Positions 12,861 through 25,700 of a DNA stretch of 64,000 bases are shown here, piece by piece. The translations under genes were made by a program, and so were the position numbers. The notes under the pieces are model-generated. The model was not told where the DNA came from and did no database searches. It saw only the letters and a program-made list of their open reading frames with translations. Position 1 is the stretch's first letter. Each line of letters begins with the position of its first letter. Source of the DNA: Poronia punctata (lineage: Eukaryota > Ascomycota > Sordariomycetes > Xylariales > Xylariaceae); assembly GCA_022579005.1 (NCBI GenBank), contig MU401457.1, forward strand, positions 124,001 to 188,000. The letters run 5' to 3'.

Positions 12861-15800
12861 TCGTTGGTACTGCCGTAATATGTGAGGTCTATCTCTATAT
12901 TACGCCTCTCTCACCACTTTATCTCCCAACTAGGTTAGAATAGGCTATGGCCTTGCCAACCATCAACCTTATCGAACCACTGTCCAGTTGACGGTTACTC
13001 ATTTCGGGCAGGGTAGCATGATACAGCGGAACAGAGGCTATAGCCTGGCTGCGGTGAAACGTCAGCCGTTGCATTCGCGCTGAGTTGCTTGCTTTACCTC
13101 GAAATCATCAGACACGGTTTCTCTCCCTATTATCAATCTCCCTTGTGTACTCGTACGTGCAGAATAACAACCCAAGGTAGGAATATATGAGGTAACTGAG
13201 TAAATAGTTCCTGCTATAGTATGAATGTATGCAGCCCGACCGTTTGGATAGACCACCTCGACTTCTTGTTGGTTCGTTCTTCGTTCTTCGGCCTCCGTGT
13301 GTCACACATTCTCGATCATGTGTAATCCGATTCCTCTCCCCGCCTATCCCCCCCTCATCACGCCCCCGATGCAACAGAAGCATTTTGTGATATCTGATCA
13401 AAATGCACCTGTCCGAGAGCAGTCGGAGGCGCATAATGAGGCATGTAACCTTGGTATCTAGGGCATTGCTAGGTAAGAAGCCTCCCTGTCAAGCTAAGGT
13501 AGCTAGCTGATGAACCGCTGCTATTTACCCCAATCACGATGGAATCCTCTTCGTGCTACCCGCGTCATACATTATGCGATGAAATGCAAGGACGTTGCAA
13601 TGCTGTTCTGTACTTTTTTGGTGGTAGTCTAGTCAGTCAACCTTTCCTGTCGTTTCGAATCTTCGGGTCGGACAAGGGGGAAAAAAAGGCAATATTATCT
13701 GTAAGAGCTAAAATTCAATCGTAGGAATTTCTTTTGTTAACTAGCCCGCTCCGATTCCGACGCACGCTCGGTGATGCCGTGGTCCGTCCCCTCTCAGCTA
13801 AGGGATTCGATATGGTAATTAGTTAAAGCCAAGGGTATTTTAGCTCCCGTCCTCAGCGGAAAGTAGGAGATAATTAATAGTTCGAGTATAGTGAGTAGTA
13901 AAAGTCTTGATGGCGCGATGGTGTTGCTATGTGGGAAACAATGCGGGCTTAGCGTGTTACCTAATCCTATAATGCATAGTAGACTACGAGTAGGTACCTA
14001 GAATCATATATTAGCTTGTGGTTTGCTTTGCTTTGCAGCTCGTTCTAGCCTCGTTGGAAAGAGTCCAGAACAAGCCGTCGTTTTTCTTTTGAGTAGGGGT
14101 CCGACTGTATAAGTACCTACTATGGTGTGGCATGTACGTTATTAGTATGGTGTTTCGGGATGGCGAGGGGACAACAAGTAGTACTTACAAAACGTATTGT
14201 AACACATTATTTGGTATAGAGGAAGAGAGTACACGTATGTAATGCAGTCATCATCATGTCCTGTATATTATGCGCATACTACTTCGCGTAGAAATTGCTA
14301 AGCTGTGATACTTCGCTTCGACTGTTTTGTCATCATAGAAGCATTCCAAAGGGCGTGTGTGGGACATCAGCCGGATTTCCTAATTCGTCAGTCAACATGT
14401 CTTTCTTGTCTGACCACCCACACGTTTACCACACAGAAGTCAGCTCTGGCTGCTTTATCCTGCACAAGGTCAGGTACCTACATGCGGGCGTCTACCTTGA
14501 AAGGATACATACCTTCATGTACATAAAACTCGTGTGGGCTCAAAAACACCCCCCCTGACTCCCACGTGGGATAATGGCAGGGCGAAAGGTTGGTGCCTGC
14601 CTATCGGCCACACCTCGATGCGGGGTCAGTTTTGTCCATGTGTAACTTCCACCAAAAGATGCATAAGGTCAGCTAGGGGCCAAGGCAGGGCAGGGCGACT
14701 AGGTATTGGTATTAGCTCCCTCGGGTCAAACTTTGTATTCTACCTTAGGTACTCTACCAACTACCAAAGACTAGATACGTGTACGTGTACGTGTAGAAGA
14801 TGGTACCCAACCTGGCCCGCCCCGAGGACTACCGAAGAGACGTAATAGTGACGAGAACGCTTTTCTTCTTCTTAAATCGCAGCCTTGCCAAACTACGTGA
14901 AACGATGCCCTTTACTAGCGATCCGATGTATCCGAGCGAACCTGTTTTGGGAATCGAGACGTGCCTGATAAGGTAACGGCTTAAGTAAAACGGCACTATA
15001 AGTCGGCTAAATCACAACGTCCAAGACTTTTTTCTGGTCATGGGATACAAACTAAGCCTTACCAAGTATCCTACAAAAAATCACCTTCCCTCTAATTTTA
15101 TTTTCTGTTTTCGGAATCCTTGGCTTTAATTAGCTAATTAACTAAAAAGACCTAATTTTTGCAAATCTTTATACTTTAATTAGCTTGCGTTAGCATATAG
15201 CAAAATTTGCTAATAATAAAACTATAAACGTTATAGTGCCTAGCTACTATTTTTAAGCTATAGTTTACTAAGCAAACAAAGCTTATTACTTTATTTATAG
15301 TAAACTTATAGCGTAAAAAAGTAAAAATTAATAGTAATTTTTTGCTTTTAAAAATAATGTTTAAAAAAAACGCTATACTTTAAAACATTGCTTTTTAAAA
15401 CATAGTAATAAAGCATTTTATAAAAGCTTAGCGCTTTATTAAAATATAAAAAAAAGTTTTTATAAAGCTAATTAATATTTTAAATAAATTTATAACTTTA
15501 TTTAATAAGCTTAACTAAGCAATATAAAAGCAAATAGCTTAAAACTTTATTAAAAAAGTTAGCTACTACTTAAATATAATAGTATTTATATATACTATAA
15601 AATTAATAATATTGCTTAAGCGTTTATAATTAACTTATTATAGTAAAGCTTTAATAAAAGCTTTTAAATTAACTAAATTTTATATTATTATAGCTTACTT
15701 TATTTTATTAGCTAGTAGTATAGTATTTTAAAAAGCAGCAAAGCTTACTAAATCTTTTATTTTTATAGCGTTTTTTAAAGCTTACTTAAAGCTATTAAAT

Positions 15801-18749
15801 ATTAAAAATTTTAAAATTTTAGTTAAAATTACTTTTAAAAAACTAATTTATTAAAAAAAGCTTTATATAACTTATATAGCTTTTATTAAAAAATTAAAAA
15901 TTTAGCTTATAAAAATTATTAACTTTTAATATATTTAAACTAAATAAGCAATTAAAATAACTAGCTTTATTATTTATAATAAGCTTATAAGTAATAAGTA
16001 AAAAGCTATTATTATAAAAGCTTTAATAGCAAAAAAAATTAAACTATTAAAAAAGTAAATTATATATATTATTAGTAGCATGCTTATATTTTTTTTTAAT
16101 ATTATATAATAATAACTAGTAAATATAACTATTAAACTAGTTAAAAAAAAAGTAAAAGTATAAATAAAGTATAACTTAGTAAACGTATATTTTTTATATA
16201 AAAATATTAATATTATTATTATTATATAAAACTAAATTATATTTTTTAAGTACTTAATAAAAAGCTTTTAGCTATTTTTAACTAGCTAGCTAGCTAAATA
16301 AATTAATAAAAAGCTTTTTATTATTAAGTATAAAAAATAAAGCTTAAGTTGTTAAAGGTTTTATTTAGCTTAGCACTACTTTAAAGCGTACTATTATTAT
16401 AACTATAGCAATAAACTAAATAAATATAAACTAAATAAATATAAAAAACTACTATGCTATATAAACTATTTTAAACTTTATTAAGCTAGCTACTTAAACT
16501 GCTTTACTAAGCTAAAAAAAAGCAAGCTAATAAATAATAGCGCTATTAAAAAAATAGCTAGCTATAGTATAAAAAGCTAGTAATAAATAATATAAAAATA
16601 AAAATAAGCTGCTTATAGCAATAGTAAACTTAGTAAACCTAGTATTTTTTAACTTAAATAAAAGTGCTAGCGCTAATATAAAATAGCTTAAGCTTGCTTA
16701 AGTTATTAAATAAAAAAAAGCAGCGTTAATAAACGCTTAAGTGCTTACTGCTTTTTTTATAAGCTAGTACTAAGCTTTAAAAAAAAATAATAACTAAAAT
16801 AAAATAAATATAATAATAAAAATCTTAGCTAAAAAATAAAATAATAATAAAATATTATAAAAAACTAGTTTAAAAAAAATAAACTTTTTAAATGCTTAAA
16901 AAAGCTAAAATAATAAAAATAGCAAAAGTAGTGCTAGTATTACTATAATAGTTATAAAAATAAAAGTAGTTATAAACAAAGTTATTAAATTATATACTAA
17001 CAATACTAAAGCTGTATTAAATTAATAGCTTATATAAATATATAATATAATATTTTTATAACTTATATTTATACTTAACTAGTTTAAACTAGTATTAAAT
17101 ACTTAGTAAAAAAAAACGTTATAAGCTAGCTAAAATACTAAAAAATTTGCATATTAAAGTATATAACATATAAAAGTTTTAGCTAATATATACTACTTTT
17201 TTTAAAAAATATTAAAAAAAAAAAATAAACATTATAATAGTATAAAAGCTATAAGTTTTTATACTTATTTATATATAAATATAAATATACTTAAAGTATA
17301 CTATATATGCTTTTTTAAAATATTAAAACTTAAAAAAAACTAAACTTTAAGTTATAATTTATATAAAAAAAAAGCAAGGCTAAAAGCTATACTATATAAG
17401 CTTATAGCTTTTAAAAACTTATTATAAATAAATATTAATAAGTTTGCTTTACTAAACTACTATAAAGCATTTTAAATAAAAAAAGTGCTATAGTACTTAT
17501 ACTTATTAAAGCTGCTATAAAATTGCTTTATAGCTAAAAATGCTAATATAAAATATATAAACTAAAAGCTAAAGTTAGTTTTTAAAAAAAGTAATAGTAA
17601 ACTAGCTTTATAGTTTACTTAATTTAGCATATTTTATATTAATTAGCTTAAAATTATTATATATAAAAATAGCTATATTATTAATTTACTTTTTTTTAAT
17701 ATATTATTTGCTAACGTAAACTTTAATTATAAATATATATTAGGCTTTAATTATTATTTACTATAAGTAGTGCTTTTTAAAAAAAAAAAAAGCCTTTATT
17801 AAAGTAGTATAAATAAAAAATTAAAAAATTAAAGCTTAAAAAGCTAGCTAACTTAGTAGTAAATATAATGCTTTTTTTTTTAAATATTATTAATATTAAA
17901 AACTTAAATAATATAAAAAATATAGTAAAAAAGCTTATAAGCATTTTAATAAAAATAATTTAAATAATAAGCACTTAGTATAAAGTTAAAAAAAAGTTAG
18001 CACTTTAGTAAATAAATATATGTAAACTAGCTTATAATAATTTAAAGCAGGCTAAAAAAGCTTAAATAGCTAATAAAGTAAAAAATAAAAGCATAATAAT
18101 AAAATATAAAACTTTTTTTATAATAGTTTAATAAGCTAAAAAAAAATATTAAAATAAGCATATTAATAAAGTAAAAATAAATAAAAACTTATATATGCTT
18201 ATTAAATAGTATAAGCTTAAAGCAAAGCTATAAATGCTTTTTTTAAAAAATTTAAATATAAAAAAGCTAATTAAGCAAAGCTTAAATAAAGCTTAGCACT
18301 TATATAAAAAAATACTTAAAAAATATAGTACTAATAATAATTTTATAAATAATATGCTTTTAAAGCTAAAATACTTATTATAGTTTATAAAAATTACTTT
18401 TAAAAAAATAAACTATTTTATATGCAAAATTAAGTTTATTTTATTAAAAAAAAATAATATTATAGCTAAAGTAGTAGTAGCTTGCTAAGCATATATTAAT
18501 AAATATTATTAAGTTTTAAAAAAAAAAATTTTTATATAAGCTATTTTTTAAAAGCTTAAAAGATAGTATAAGTAATAATAATTTTTAAGCTAAGTAAAAT
18601 AAATTTTATAACGTTTTAATTATTTAAGCTTATAATATTACTTTTTTATATTAATAAAAAATATAAAAAGTTAGTAGCTAAGCAAATAATATAAGTTAGC
18701 TTGCAAGCTAAGCTAATTAGCTTTTAATATATAAAAGCAATACTTATAA

Positions 18750-20160
18750 AGTTAGCTATAAACCTAGTTGCTAGCTTTATATATAAAATAAACTTAATAT
18801 TAGCAAAAAAAAAAAAGGTTATATTAGTTATTTTAAATATATAAAAAGCTTTTAATATATTATATAAGTAATAGTTATTATATTATATAATATTATAAAG
18901 TTAGCTACTTTAAGTAATAAAGCTAGCTAAAAACTCTTTTATAAAATAGCGCTTATATACTAAGTTAAAAAAAATATAATAAAAGTATAAAATTAAAAGT
19001 GCAAAACTTTATAAAGCTTGCTTTAATTACTTATATTATATATACTTTATATAGCTAAACTATTAAATAAAAGTTTATACTAGTAAAAGTATGCTAATAA
19101 TATAAGTATTTTTATTATAGCTAATAGTATAAATAAAAGTATAAAAAAGGCCTAATAAAAAGTTAAGCATATTTTAAATTATAAAAAAAATAATAAGATC
19201 TTTTTTACTTTAAAAAAAATAAAAATAATTTATTTTATAAAAAAATATAAAATTATAAACTTAAGCATTAATACTTTAGCTAAAATAATATATTTAATAC
19301 TACTAAGGCTTTTAAAATACAAAAAAATTATAGTATAAGCTTTATAAAGGTTAAAGCTAGCGCTATAATAGCTTAAAGTTTAGCTAAACTAAAAACTATT
19401 TTTTAAACGTTATATAAAAAAGCAAGTAGCTATTAGCATATATATTTTTAATTATATTAAAATATTAATAGCTATAAAAAAAAAGCTTTTAGCAATAATA
19501 CTATATAAAATAATATAAATTATATTAATATTATTATTGCTTTATAATAATAAAGTTTAATATAAAAATAAAATAAAGCTAGCTTAGTATAAAGCTAGCA
19601 AACTTATAAAAATAAGTATAAAAGTTAAAAGTTATATAAACTTAATATAATAAGCTATAATTAAAGTAGCTAAAAAAGTGTTACTAGTATAAAAAATCTA
19701 ACTTAATTTAATACTTTTTATAAATAGTAAACTTTTTATAGTATAATTAGTACTAAATAAAGCAAAGCTACGCTTTACTTATTAAATATAAATAGTTTTA
19801 AAAAATTATTTTTTAGCAATAAAAATAAAGCTAATTAAAATTAAGCAAAAATAAAAAATAAAGTAAATTTAATTTTTTATTATAAATATATAGCTTATAG
19901 TAAATTTATTGCTAGCTATAGCTTAGCTTATATTATACTTGCTATATTACTTAGCTAAGTTATAAGTTAACTTAATATATAAGCTTTTTAAAAAAAACGT
20001 AGCTAAAATATTTTAAAAGTAGTTTAATAAAAAGTTAGTTTTTAATACTATAGTATTTTTAAATAGCTTTAAAATTAGCAATAATAAAGTTAGCTATAAT
20101 TATATAGTTTATAAAAATATAAAAAAAGTAATAAAAAAAAGTAAAAGCTTAAATAATTAC
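18750..20160 (+). pseudogene. decayed LINE reverse transcriptase and RNase H
   Basis: Conserved motifs survive if G-to-A and C-to-T changes are allowed for. Motif A is at 18836-18856, where LNI*KAFN sits where LDhxxAFD is expected. Motif B begins at 19000, where codons read C K T L * S L L * L L and correspond to CGxPQGSPxSP, followed by LYILYIAKLL. Motif C is at 19090-19104, reading YANNI for YADDI. It is followed by FFTLKKIKIIYF, which fits the Fxxx-KxE-hhHF segment of LINE enzymes. The RNase H motif is at 20053-20073, reading VFLNSFK for a (F/Y)xDGSK box, then KVSYNYIVY for the usual KVGYGYVVY-type strand. Motifs B, C and RNase H share one frame; motif A is in another, so at least one indel has occurred. 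Many stops confirm that it is inactive. Confidence 0.75.
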
Positions 20161-21557
20161 TTTAATATATTTAATACTAAAAAAGTAAAGCTATTAAAAA
20201 GCTTATAAAAAGCTAAAAAGCTTTACTTAAATTTTAATATAATAGTATATATAAATAATATTATTATGCTTTAGTATATATAAAAAAATGCGCTAAAAAC
20301 CTTATAAGCAGCATTTATTTAAATATATTAACTAATAAAATAAATTAAAGCTAAGCTAAAATAGTACTTTAAACATATAAACATATAAAGTAATAAATAA
20401 GTAAATAAACTAGTAAAATAAGCTATAAAAGCAAAAGATTTTAATTTAAACTTTTTAAGCTTAATAGCATTTAAAATTAAAATAATAAAATAGTAAAAAA
20501 TATAAAATTAAGCAACTATTTAATAAAAAAATAATTTTTTATAAACTATATAAAATAAAAAAAATAAAAAAATAAAAAAGCTGCTTATTTATATAGTAGC
20601 TAAAGTTAAGTACTAGCTTAAAAAATGCTTAAAAGTACTAAGTATGCTTTAAACGCTACTTAATAAATACTTAGCTTATTTATTAATTTATAAAAACTAT
20701 AAGTAATATTATAATAAGTTTAAATATAAAAAAGCTAAAATATATTATGCTTATAAAAAAAAAAAAGGTAATAAAATAGTAAAGTAAAGTTGCTATAATA
20801 TATAATATATTATAAAACAATATGCTACTTAATATATAAGTAGCTAATATTATTTAAATTAAAACTAAAGTATAATAGTAAGCTATAAGTAAAAAATAGC
20901 TTACTAATATATATATATATAATAAAGCTTTTTAAAACATACTAAATAAAGTAAAATATTAAATATAGTTACTAAAAAACTTAAATAAATTTTAAAAGTT
21001 TTATAAAACTATTAAATACTTTATTAATATTTACTTTTTATTTAAAAAATAATAACTATGCTATATAAGCTAGCATATTGCTTATAATAAAATAAAAAAA
21101 AAGAAAAAAAAAAAGCTAAAGTATATAATGCCCTAGCTTTTTTTTAAAAGTAATAATAAAAAATAAAAAGGCTGCTTAGAAAAAAAAAGCCTTTGCTAAA
21201 AAAAATAAAAAGTATTAAAATAAAAAAAAAATAAAAATAAAAAAAATAATAAAAATAATATATTTTTAGCAATAAAAGCAAGATTGTTAGCTTATAGCTA
21301 ATAACTTTAAATACTTTTTAAAGCTATAATAATAAAGCTAGCGCAAAGCTAGCTATAATAAAAAAAACTAAAGCAAAAACTAAAAAATAAAAAAACTATA
21401 TAATAAAAAGCAACTTTAATAAAATATAATAAGTTTAATACCTTAAAAAAAAATAAGCATAAGCTAGTAAAAATTTATAAAGCTATAAGCTAAGTAAAGT
21501 TAATATTGTTTTATTTAAGTTAGCTTATTATATTTTATGCCCTTTAAAAGGCCAGGA

Positions 21558-21574
21558 TAGCTGCTACGCAGCTA
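21558..21574. repeat. 7-bp perfect hairpin at LINE right edge
   Basis: TAGCTGC and GCAGCTA are perfect inverted arms around a 3-nt loop. They lie in the short unmutated segment between the AT-rich block and the (TTAA)n tract at 21595-21620. The hairpin could be part of the element's 3' untranslated end. Its role is not shown. Confidence 0.6.
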
Positions 21575-21594
21575 CCCCCTAAACGTTAAACACT

Positions 21595-21620
21595 ATTAAT
21601 TAATTAATTAATTAATTAAT
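21595..21620. repeat. (TTAA)n tract
   Basis: About six and a half copies of TTAA directly to the right of the hypermutated block. Simple-repeat tails are common at the 3' ends of LINEs, and the plus-strand orientation of the reverse-transcriptase relic puts the 3' end here. Confidence 0.7.
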
Positions 21621-22661
21621 CAAACCATATTAACCAATCAGGTTGCCGAATTGCACTAGGACGAGTATATAACGAAACACGTAATCTCTTTTCTTCGATA
21701 GAAGACACGATGGTATAGAGGGCTATATCGTGGTGTATTATTAATACAGTTCTTACCTACTTGCCAAGTAGACATGTACAAGTACTCGTACCTTACTACC
21801 CGGCGGAAAGTAGACTACCCAAGGTACTCGGCAATATAAGCATTGAAGCTACTTTTTTGACTGATGAACTACACGTAATTAGTTACAATTAGTGTTGGAA
21901 GTTTTCGGGAGCGAGTGAGTTTGATCGACGGCGCGGCCGTCATTTTTTTGCGATTTCTCGCAGCTCAACCCGATCCAAACATTTTCAAACCAACGAGCAT
22001 TTCTATCACGAGAAATCAAGGCATTTTTGTGCGAAACCCACCGTGACCGTTCCTTGATTTTTGCGGCAAGGGCCGGTCCTGGCGATGTTTGGATTGCGAG
22101 CCGAATCTTATCCGGTTGATAATATACACACATACGTGTAGATAAGGCAACCAACAGCGAGCATTTTTGTTTTTAGTGCTGACGGCTTGTCAGAATCTCA
22201 TTGCCAACGGCAAGGGTGTTTCCGGACTCCGAATTTGTCTTTTCTTCTCGTTCACTTTTAAACAACGCTATACTAGGGAGGATGCCATGTCTTCGGATCC
22301 AGACCAATAGCGATTCAGTATTCATCTTCTCTATCGAATATGTCTAGCCCTATTTTGGAGTCATTAATTATTACTTAATCACAGCGGCTCTAGACGTTCA
22401 TATGTACCTACTCGTAGGGTCGTTAACAAAATGTCAGATATTATTACTTCGGATAAGGGTCGAATCTGACACAATGCAACCCCAAGCTGAGTTGATATAC
22501 ACGAGACGAGTATCAATACGTCGGATAGGAAACAAGGAGGAAAAGATACGGAGCCAGGTTCCTCATCCGCCGTTTGCAAATACTCCACAAGCCCGGCGAT
22601 CTCACGGCATCGCTTGAATATCGGAAAATAAATAGAGAATACCCTATCCTGTAGGTACCAT

Positions 22662-22720
22662 ATTGCCAAAAAGGGGAATGCTACCTACCATTAGGATTAC
22701 TAACGTAGCATTTTGGCAAT
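22662..22720. repeat. imperfect 16-bp inverted repeat
   Basis: ATTGCCAAAA...AATGCTAC (left, 22662-22684, with a small insertion) is the reverse complement of GTAGCATTTTGGCAAT (right, 22705-22720), with a 20-nt loop. It may be a remnant of a small transposon or a structured RNA. Nothing else supports either reading. Confidence 0.5.
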
Positions 22721-25700
22721 AGCCGTGAATTACCTATACCAAGTCATGTGCCACAAGTAACAGTGATAGATGTCGATGTACCTGATCAATTGAAGTCGGT
22801 TTGATCCTCGAACCATTTCTGGGACAAGGCAATCCCGGGACTCTTCAACGTACTTCTGAAACAGTGACGGGTATAGCCGTTCGTATTGTACTCGTAAAAT
22901 GACTGACCGGGTTTTGTTCTGTTTGTTTGCTCTGAAAAGGCGGACTGAAGCCGGAGGTACGAGTAGGTAAGCAGGCATATGGACTTTTGGTCAACTCACC
23001 GTACTCGTATTGGGGATGAGGCGAAGCAGCCGACAAATTGCCGGTTGGTACTGTACACATAAAGTGGGTAACTGGTAATTAATCAAAAAAGATGAAGAAG
23101 AAGAAAGAAAAAGCCAAGACTATGGAACTTTTCTAGAAGAATGAATTGTTCGTGTTTGCTTCTTTGGCGCAAGCACTGTTCAGACAGTATGTTGTTCAGA
23201 TAGGTAGATCCCCAACATTTCTCGACAAAAAACTCGGGTCAAACCCACGCAACAAATTTTTTTCTTTTCCCCTTTGGCTTAAAGTGCCTGTTCGCCGTCT
23301 ATTCTATTTCTTCCAAATTTTTTTCTTCTGGTGCTGTTGGGAAATTTGCCGACTAGAAACTGGAGCAGGGGGAAATGAGGGTATCCACATCTAGTCACGA
23401 TGATCGGTGAGCGTTTAATCCCCAGTGTCCCAGTCGTGCCAGTGTAGTTCCCCATTGTCGGTTTTTCAGGGTCCATGACTTCATAGAGTGTTGCTACATA
23501 GGCAAAATAGCAGACTAATCGGATCTAGCACGAGACTAAGTGTCGTTTCAAAGAGTCACAAATGCGGTGTGCTGCACTTTAGGTCAGATTATGTACTGTA
23601 CATTGGTTTAAATGCAGGTAAACTTCAAATCGCGTGTTTGTGTGAGCAGGTGTACGAGTAGAAATGTAGAAAGGGGGGTGGGTAAGGGAAAGAAAGTGTA
23701 ATTAGCCTTTCGGTGAGCATTTAACAGGTGGTACGGTGTTTCGGTATGCAGGTAAGCAAACCGACAAACAGAATTCAATTTCTTCATCGAACCTGTGGTC
23801 CTCCCTTGAATGCTTGAAAGGTCCTTTACTGGCCATATTATAGAGCCCATCGAAAATGAAGAAAATATTTGGTTAATCACACATTGCAGCATTACAGAAC
23901 TTGGTGGTACCAAAAAAAGCCTGCTCAAGTTTCCAACATTCTACAGCAAGACGTTGACTATATTAGCGCCGCGAAAGTTTATCGTGGTCAAGTTGGTTAA
24001 ACTGTGACATGTGATCGACCTCCACCGTCATCGTGTACATTGTGTGCGCTTGTGTGTGTGTTGAGAACCCGTACCCAGCCCTAATACCAACCCACTCTTG
24101 GAATTCTACTGGTCTGCTGCATGCCATGTTTCCTAACCACTCAACCGTCGTTCTGGAAGAGGACCCATACTCTGCTGCTGCTGACTTATGACCACCTGGC
24201 ATTCCTTTTGTCGAAAAGTTCGAGAAAATCTTACATGAACCGAGCATGGGTAAAACCTGCGTTGGTGCCTAAAAATTGAAACGCAACTGCCAATTTCATG
24301 GTGAGTCATGGGAAACAGTCCCCAAGATAGGCGATTTGTGAAGGGCAATTCCTTCGAATCCGTAAACTTGCCAGCTAACCAGGCAAAAAGACGGTCGGGG
24401 GGGTTGATTTCGAAATGTAGCCTATCATCCCCCGCCATTACAGACACGTGCACACATGTGTTTCTGAATGCGGTGGGGTAGGCAGGTAGACAGACGCAAC
24501 CACGACGTCTCTTTCCTTGAAGCTTGATAATTACCATCTCTACTGATAGGAAATTAGCAGCCGCCATTCCATGCCAACACGGGATGTCGGGACCGCCACG
24601 CAGCTAGGTATGTCTGAAGGTGTAGGTGGTTTACAGGATTTGTTTCTAGCTGTTTATGCGTCTACCTACCTGCTGTCTTTCATGTACAAACATGTACTGT
24701 GGTAGGTTCAAAACATCTGGTTTCGTTATTTTTGCTGAGATAATACCTAATAATTACACGTAGCTCTCCTATTTTAGCGTAAGACCCATTATATAAGCCT
24801 CAACCGTTAGATGAAGCGTCTTCTGATTACATACAGTATCTCATACGCAGTAACCTTCTTGAGTATCGGCCGTAAAACCATTCAACGATGAGCCACATTA
24901 TTCAGTCTGTAAGCAGCTAGGTTAGTTGGCATGCAGTGTTGAGCTTGAGATATGTTGCGAATGTCGTCCAAATCGTGATCGGTTAGGTTATTAATTACAC
25001 ATATCTCCAAATGCGGTGTGTAAAAAGGACCTCAGAATTCAATGCAAGTGCCAATTAGAGATATATGGACGTCCTGGCGAACATTGAATTAAGTAAGCAA
25101 ATTGCATACAGAATATGGGTACCTATTCGTCAATGTCGAGACAATGTCACAGGGCAATATACGAGTATCTGGGCTATCTGCATTCACTGCTCGCCATATA
25201 CGAGTTGCCAGGAATTGCCGATTGAGCCATTACCTCCTGCGGCGCTGAGACGTGCCCCTGTCCAAGTAGCCGCCAGCAAAGCCACGGTCTCAAAAAGGCA
25301 GTGCAGGCCCTGTAAGGCTGGAATGCAGGAAGGGAATGCCGAGCCAAGCTGATTGTCCTTGCATGAGGTGGTTCATGTCCATGTCCAGAAACGGACAATG
25401 AATTGTGCCCTCCATTGATAGACTGCGAGAGCACGCCATCAATGTCTCAATTGCTTTTCGGACCAGTATGGATGACGGCCCTTCTTTCATTCATTCTCCC
25501 GAATTGCACGCTGAATGAGTAGATTGGAAAAAGAATGCAATAGCTTGCAAAGTCTAGAATTACCAATCGGAGGCGATAAGCATTGATCACATTTCCTAGA
25601 GGGAGAAGAAATATTGATGCCTGCTGACGAAAATAAAAAGGTGCTAACTAAATACACATAGGTTAGCAAACAACTTGAACAATAAGTGCTTACATTAATT

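Larger units (their letters stand above)
5851..15120. other. long gene-poor intergenic region
   Basis: About 9.3 kb without a gene I can support. The open frames here are all short (about 120 aa or less), show no recognisable domain, and run through low-complexity sequence. The DNA is full of TAGGTAGG/CCTACCTA tracts, TACTCGTA and TACGTGTA words, and microsatellites: (GACG)n at 7162-7182, (AT)n near 7520-7540, (CAT)n near 10560-10580, (GT)n near 12000-12019. The separate features below pick out the most structured pieces. It ends at the AT-rich block. Confidence 0.6.
15121..21590 (+). mobile_element. AT-rich, hypermutated Tad1-like LINE relic
   Basis: A sharply bounded block of about 6.4 kb with very low GC content, dominated by A/T runs and AGCT/AAGCTT words and crowded with stops in all frames. 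Plus-strand relics of reverse-transcriptase and RNase H motifs (see the separate entry) identify it as a dead non-LTR retrotransposon of the fungal Tad1/I-like type. Its length is close to a full element. The left edge grades in near 15120. The right edge, about 21546-21590, is almost unmutated and is followed by a (TTAA)n tract, consistent with a LINE 3' end and tail. Remaining cytosines are almost all preceded by A or G, a mutation signature discussed in the findings. I could not place the gag-like ORF1 or the endonuclease domain, which should lie between about 15.2 and 18.5 kb. No target-site duplication was found by eye. Confidence 0.8.

Noticed and set aside
15121..21545. Mitochondrial DNA insertion or centromere core as explanation of the AT-rich block
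   Set aside because: Readable LINE motifs, element-like length and sharp edges explain it better; no mitochondrial gene or tRNA was recognised.
21558..21594. Hairpin followed by CTAA resembling a Helitron 3' end
   Set aside because: The hairpin-to-CTRR spacing is too short, the next base is not the expected T of an A/T insertion site, and the internal motifs are those of a LINE.
24133..24567. 144-codon minus-strand frame
   Set aside because: No recognisable motif, overlaps other frames of similar size, and composition matches surrounding non-coding DNA.
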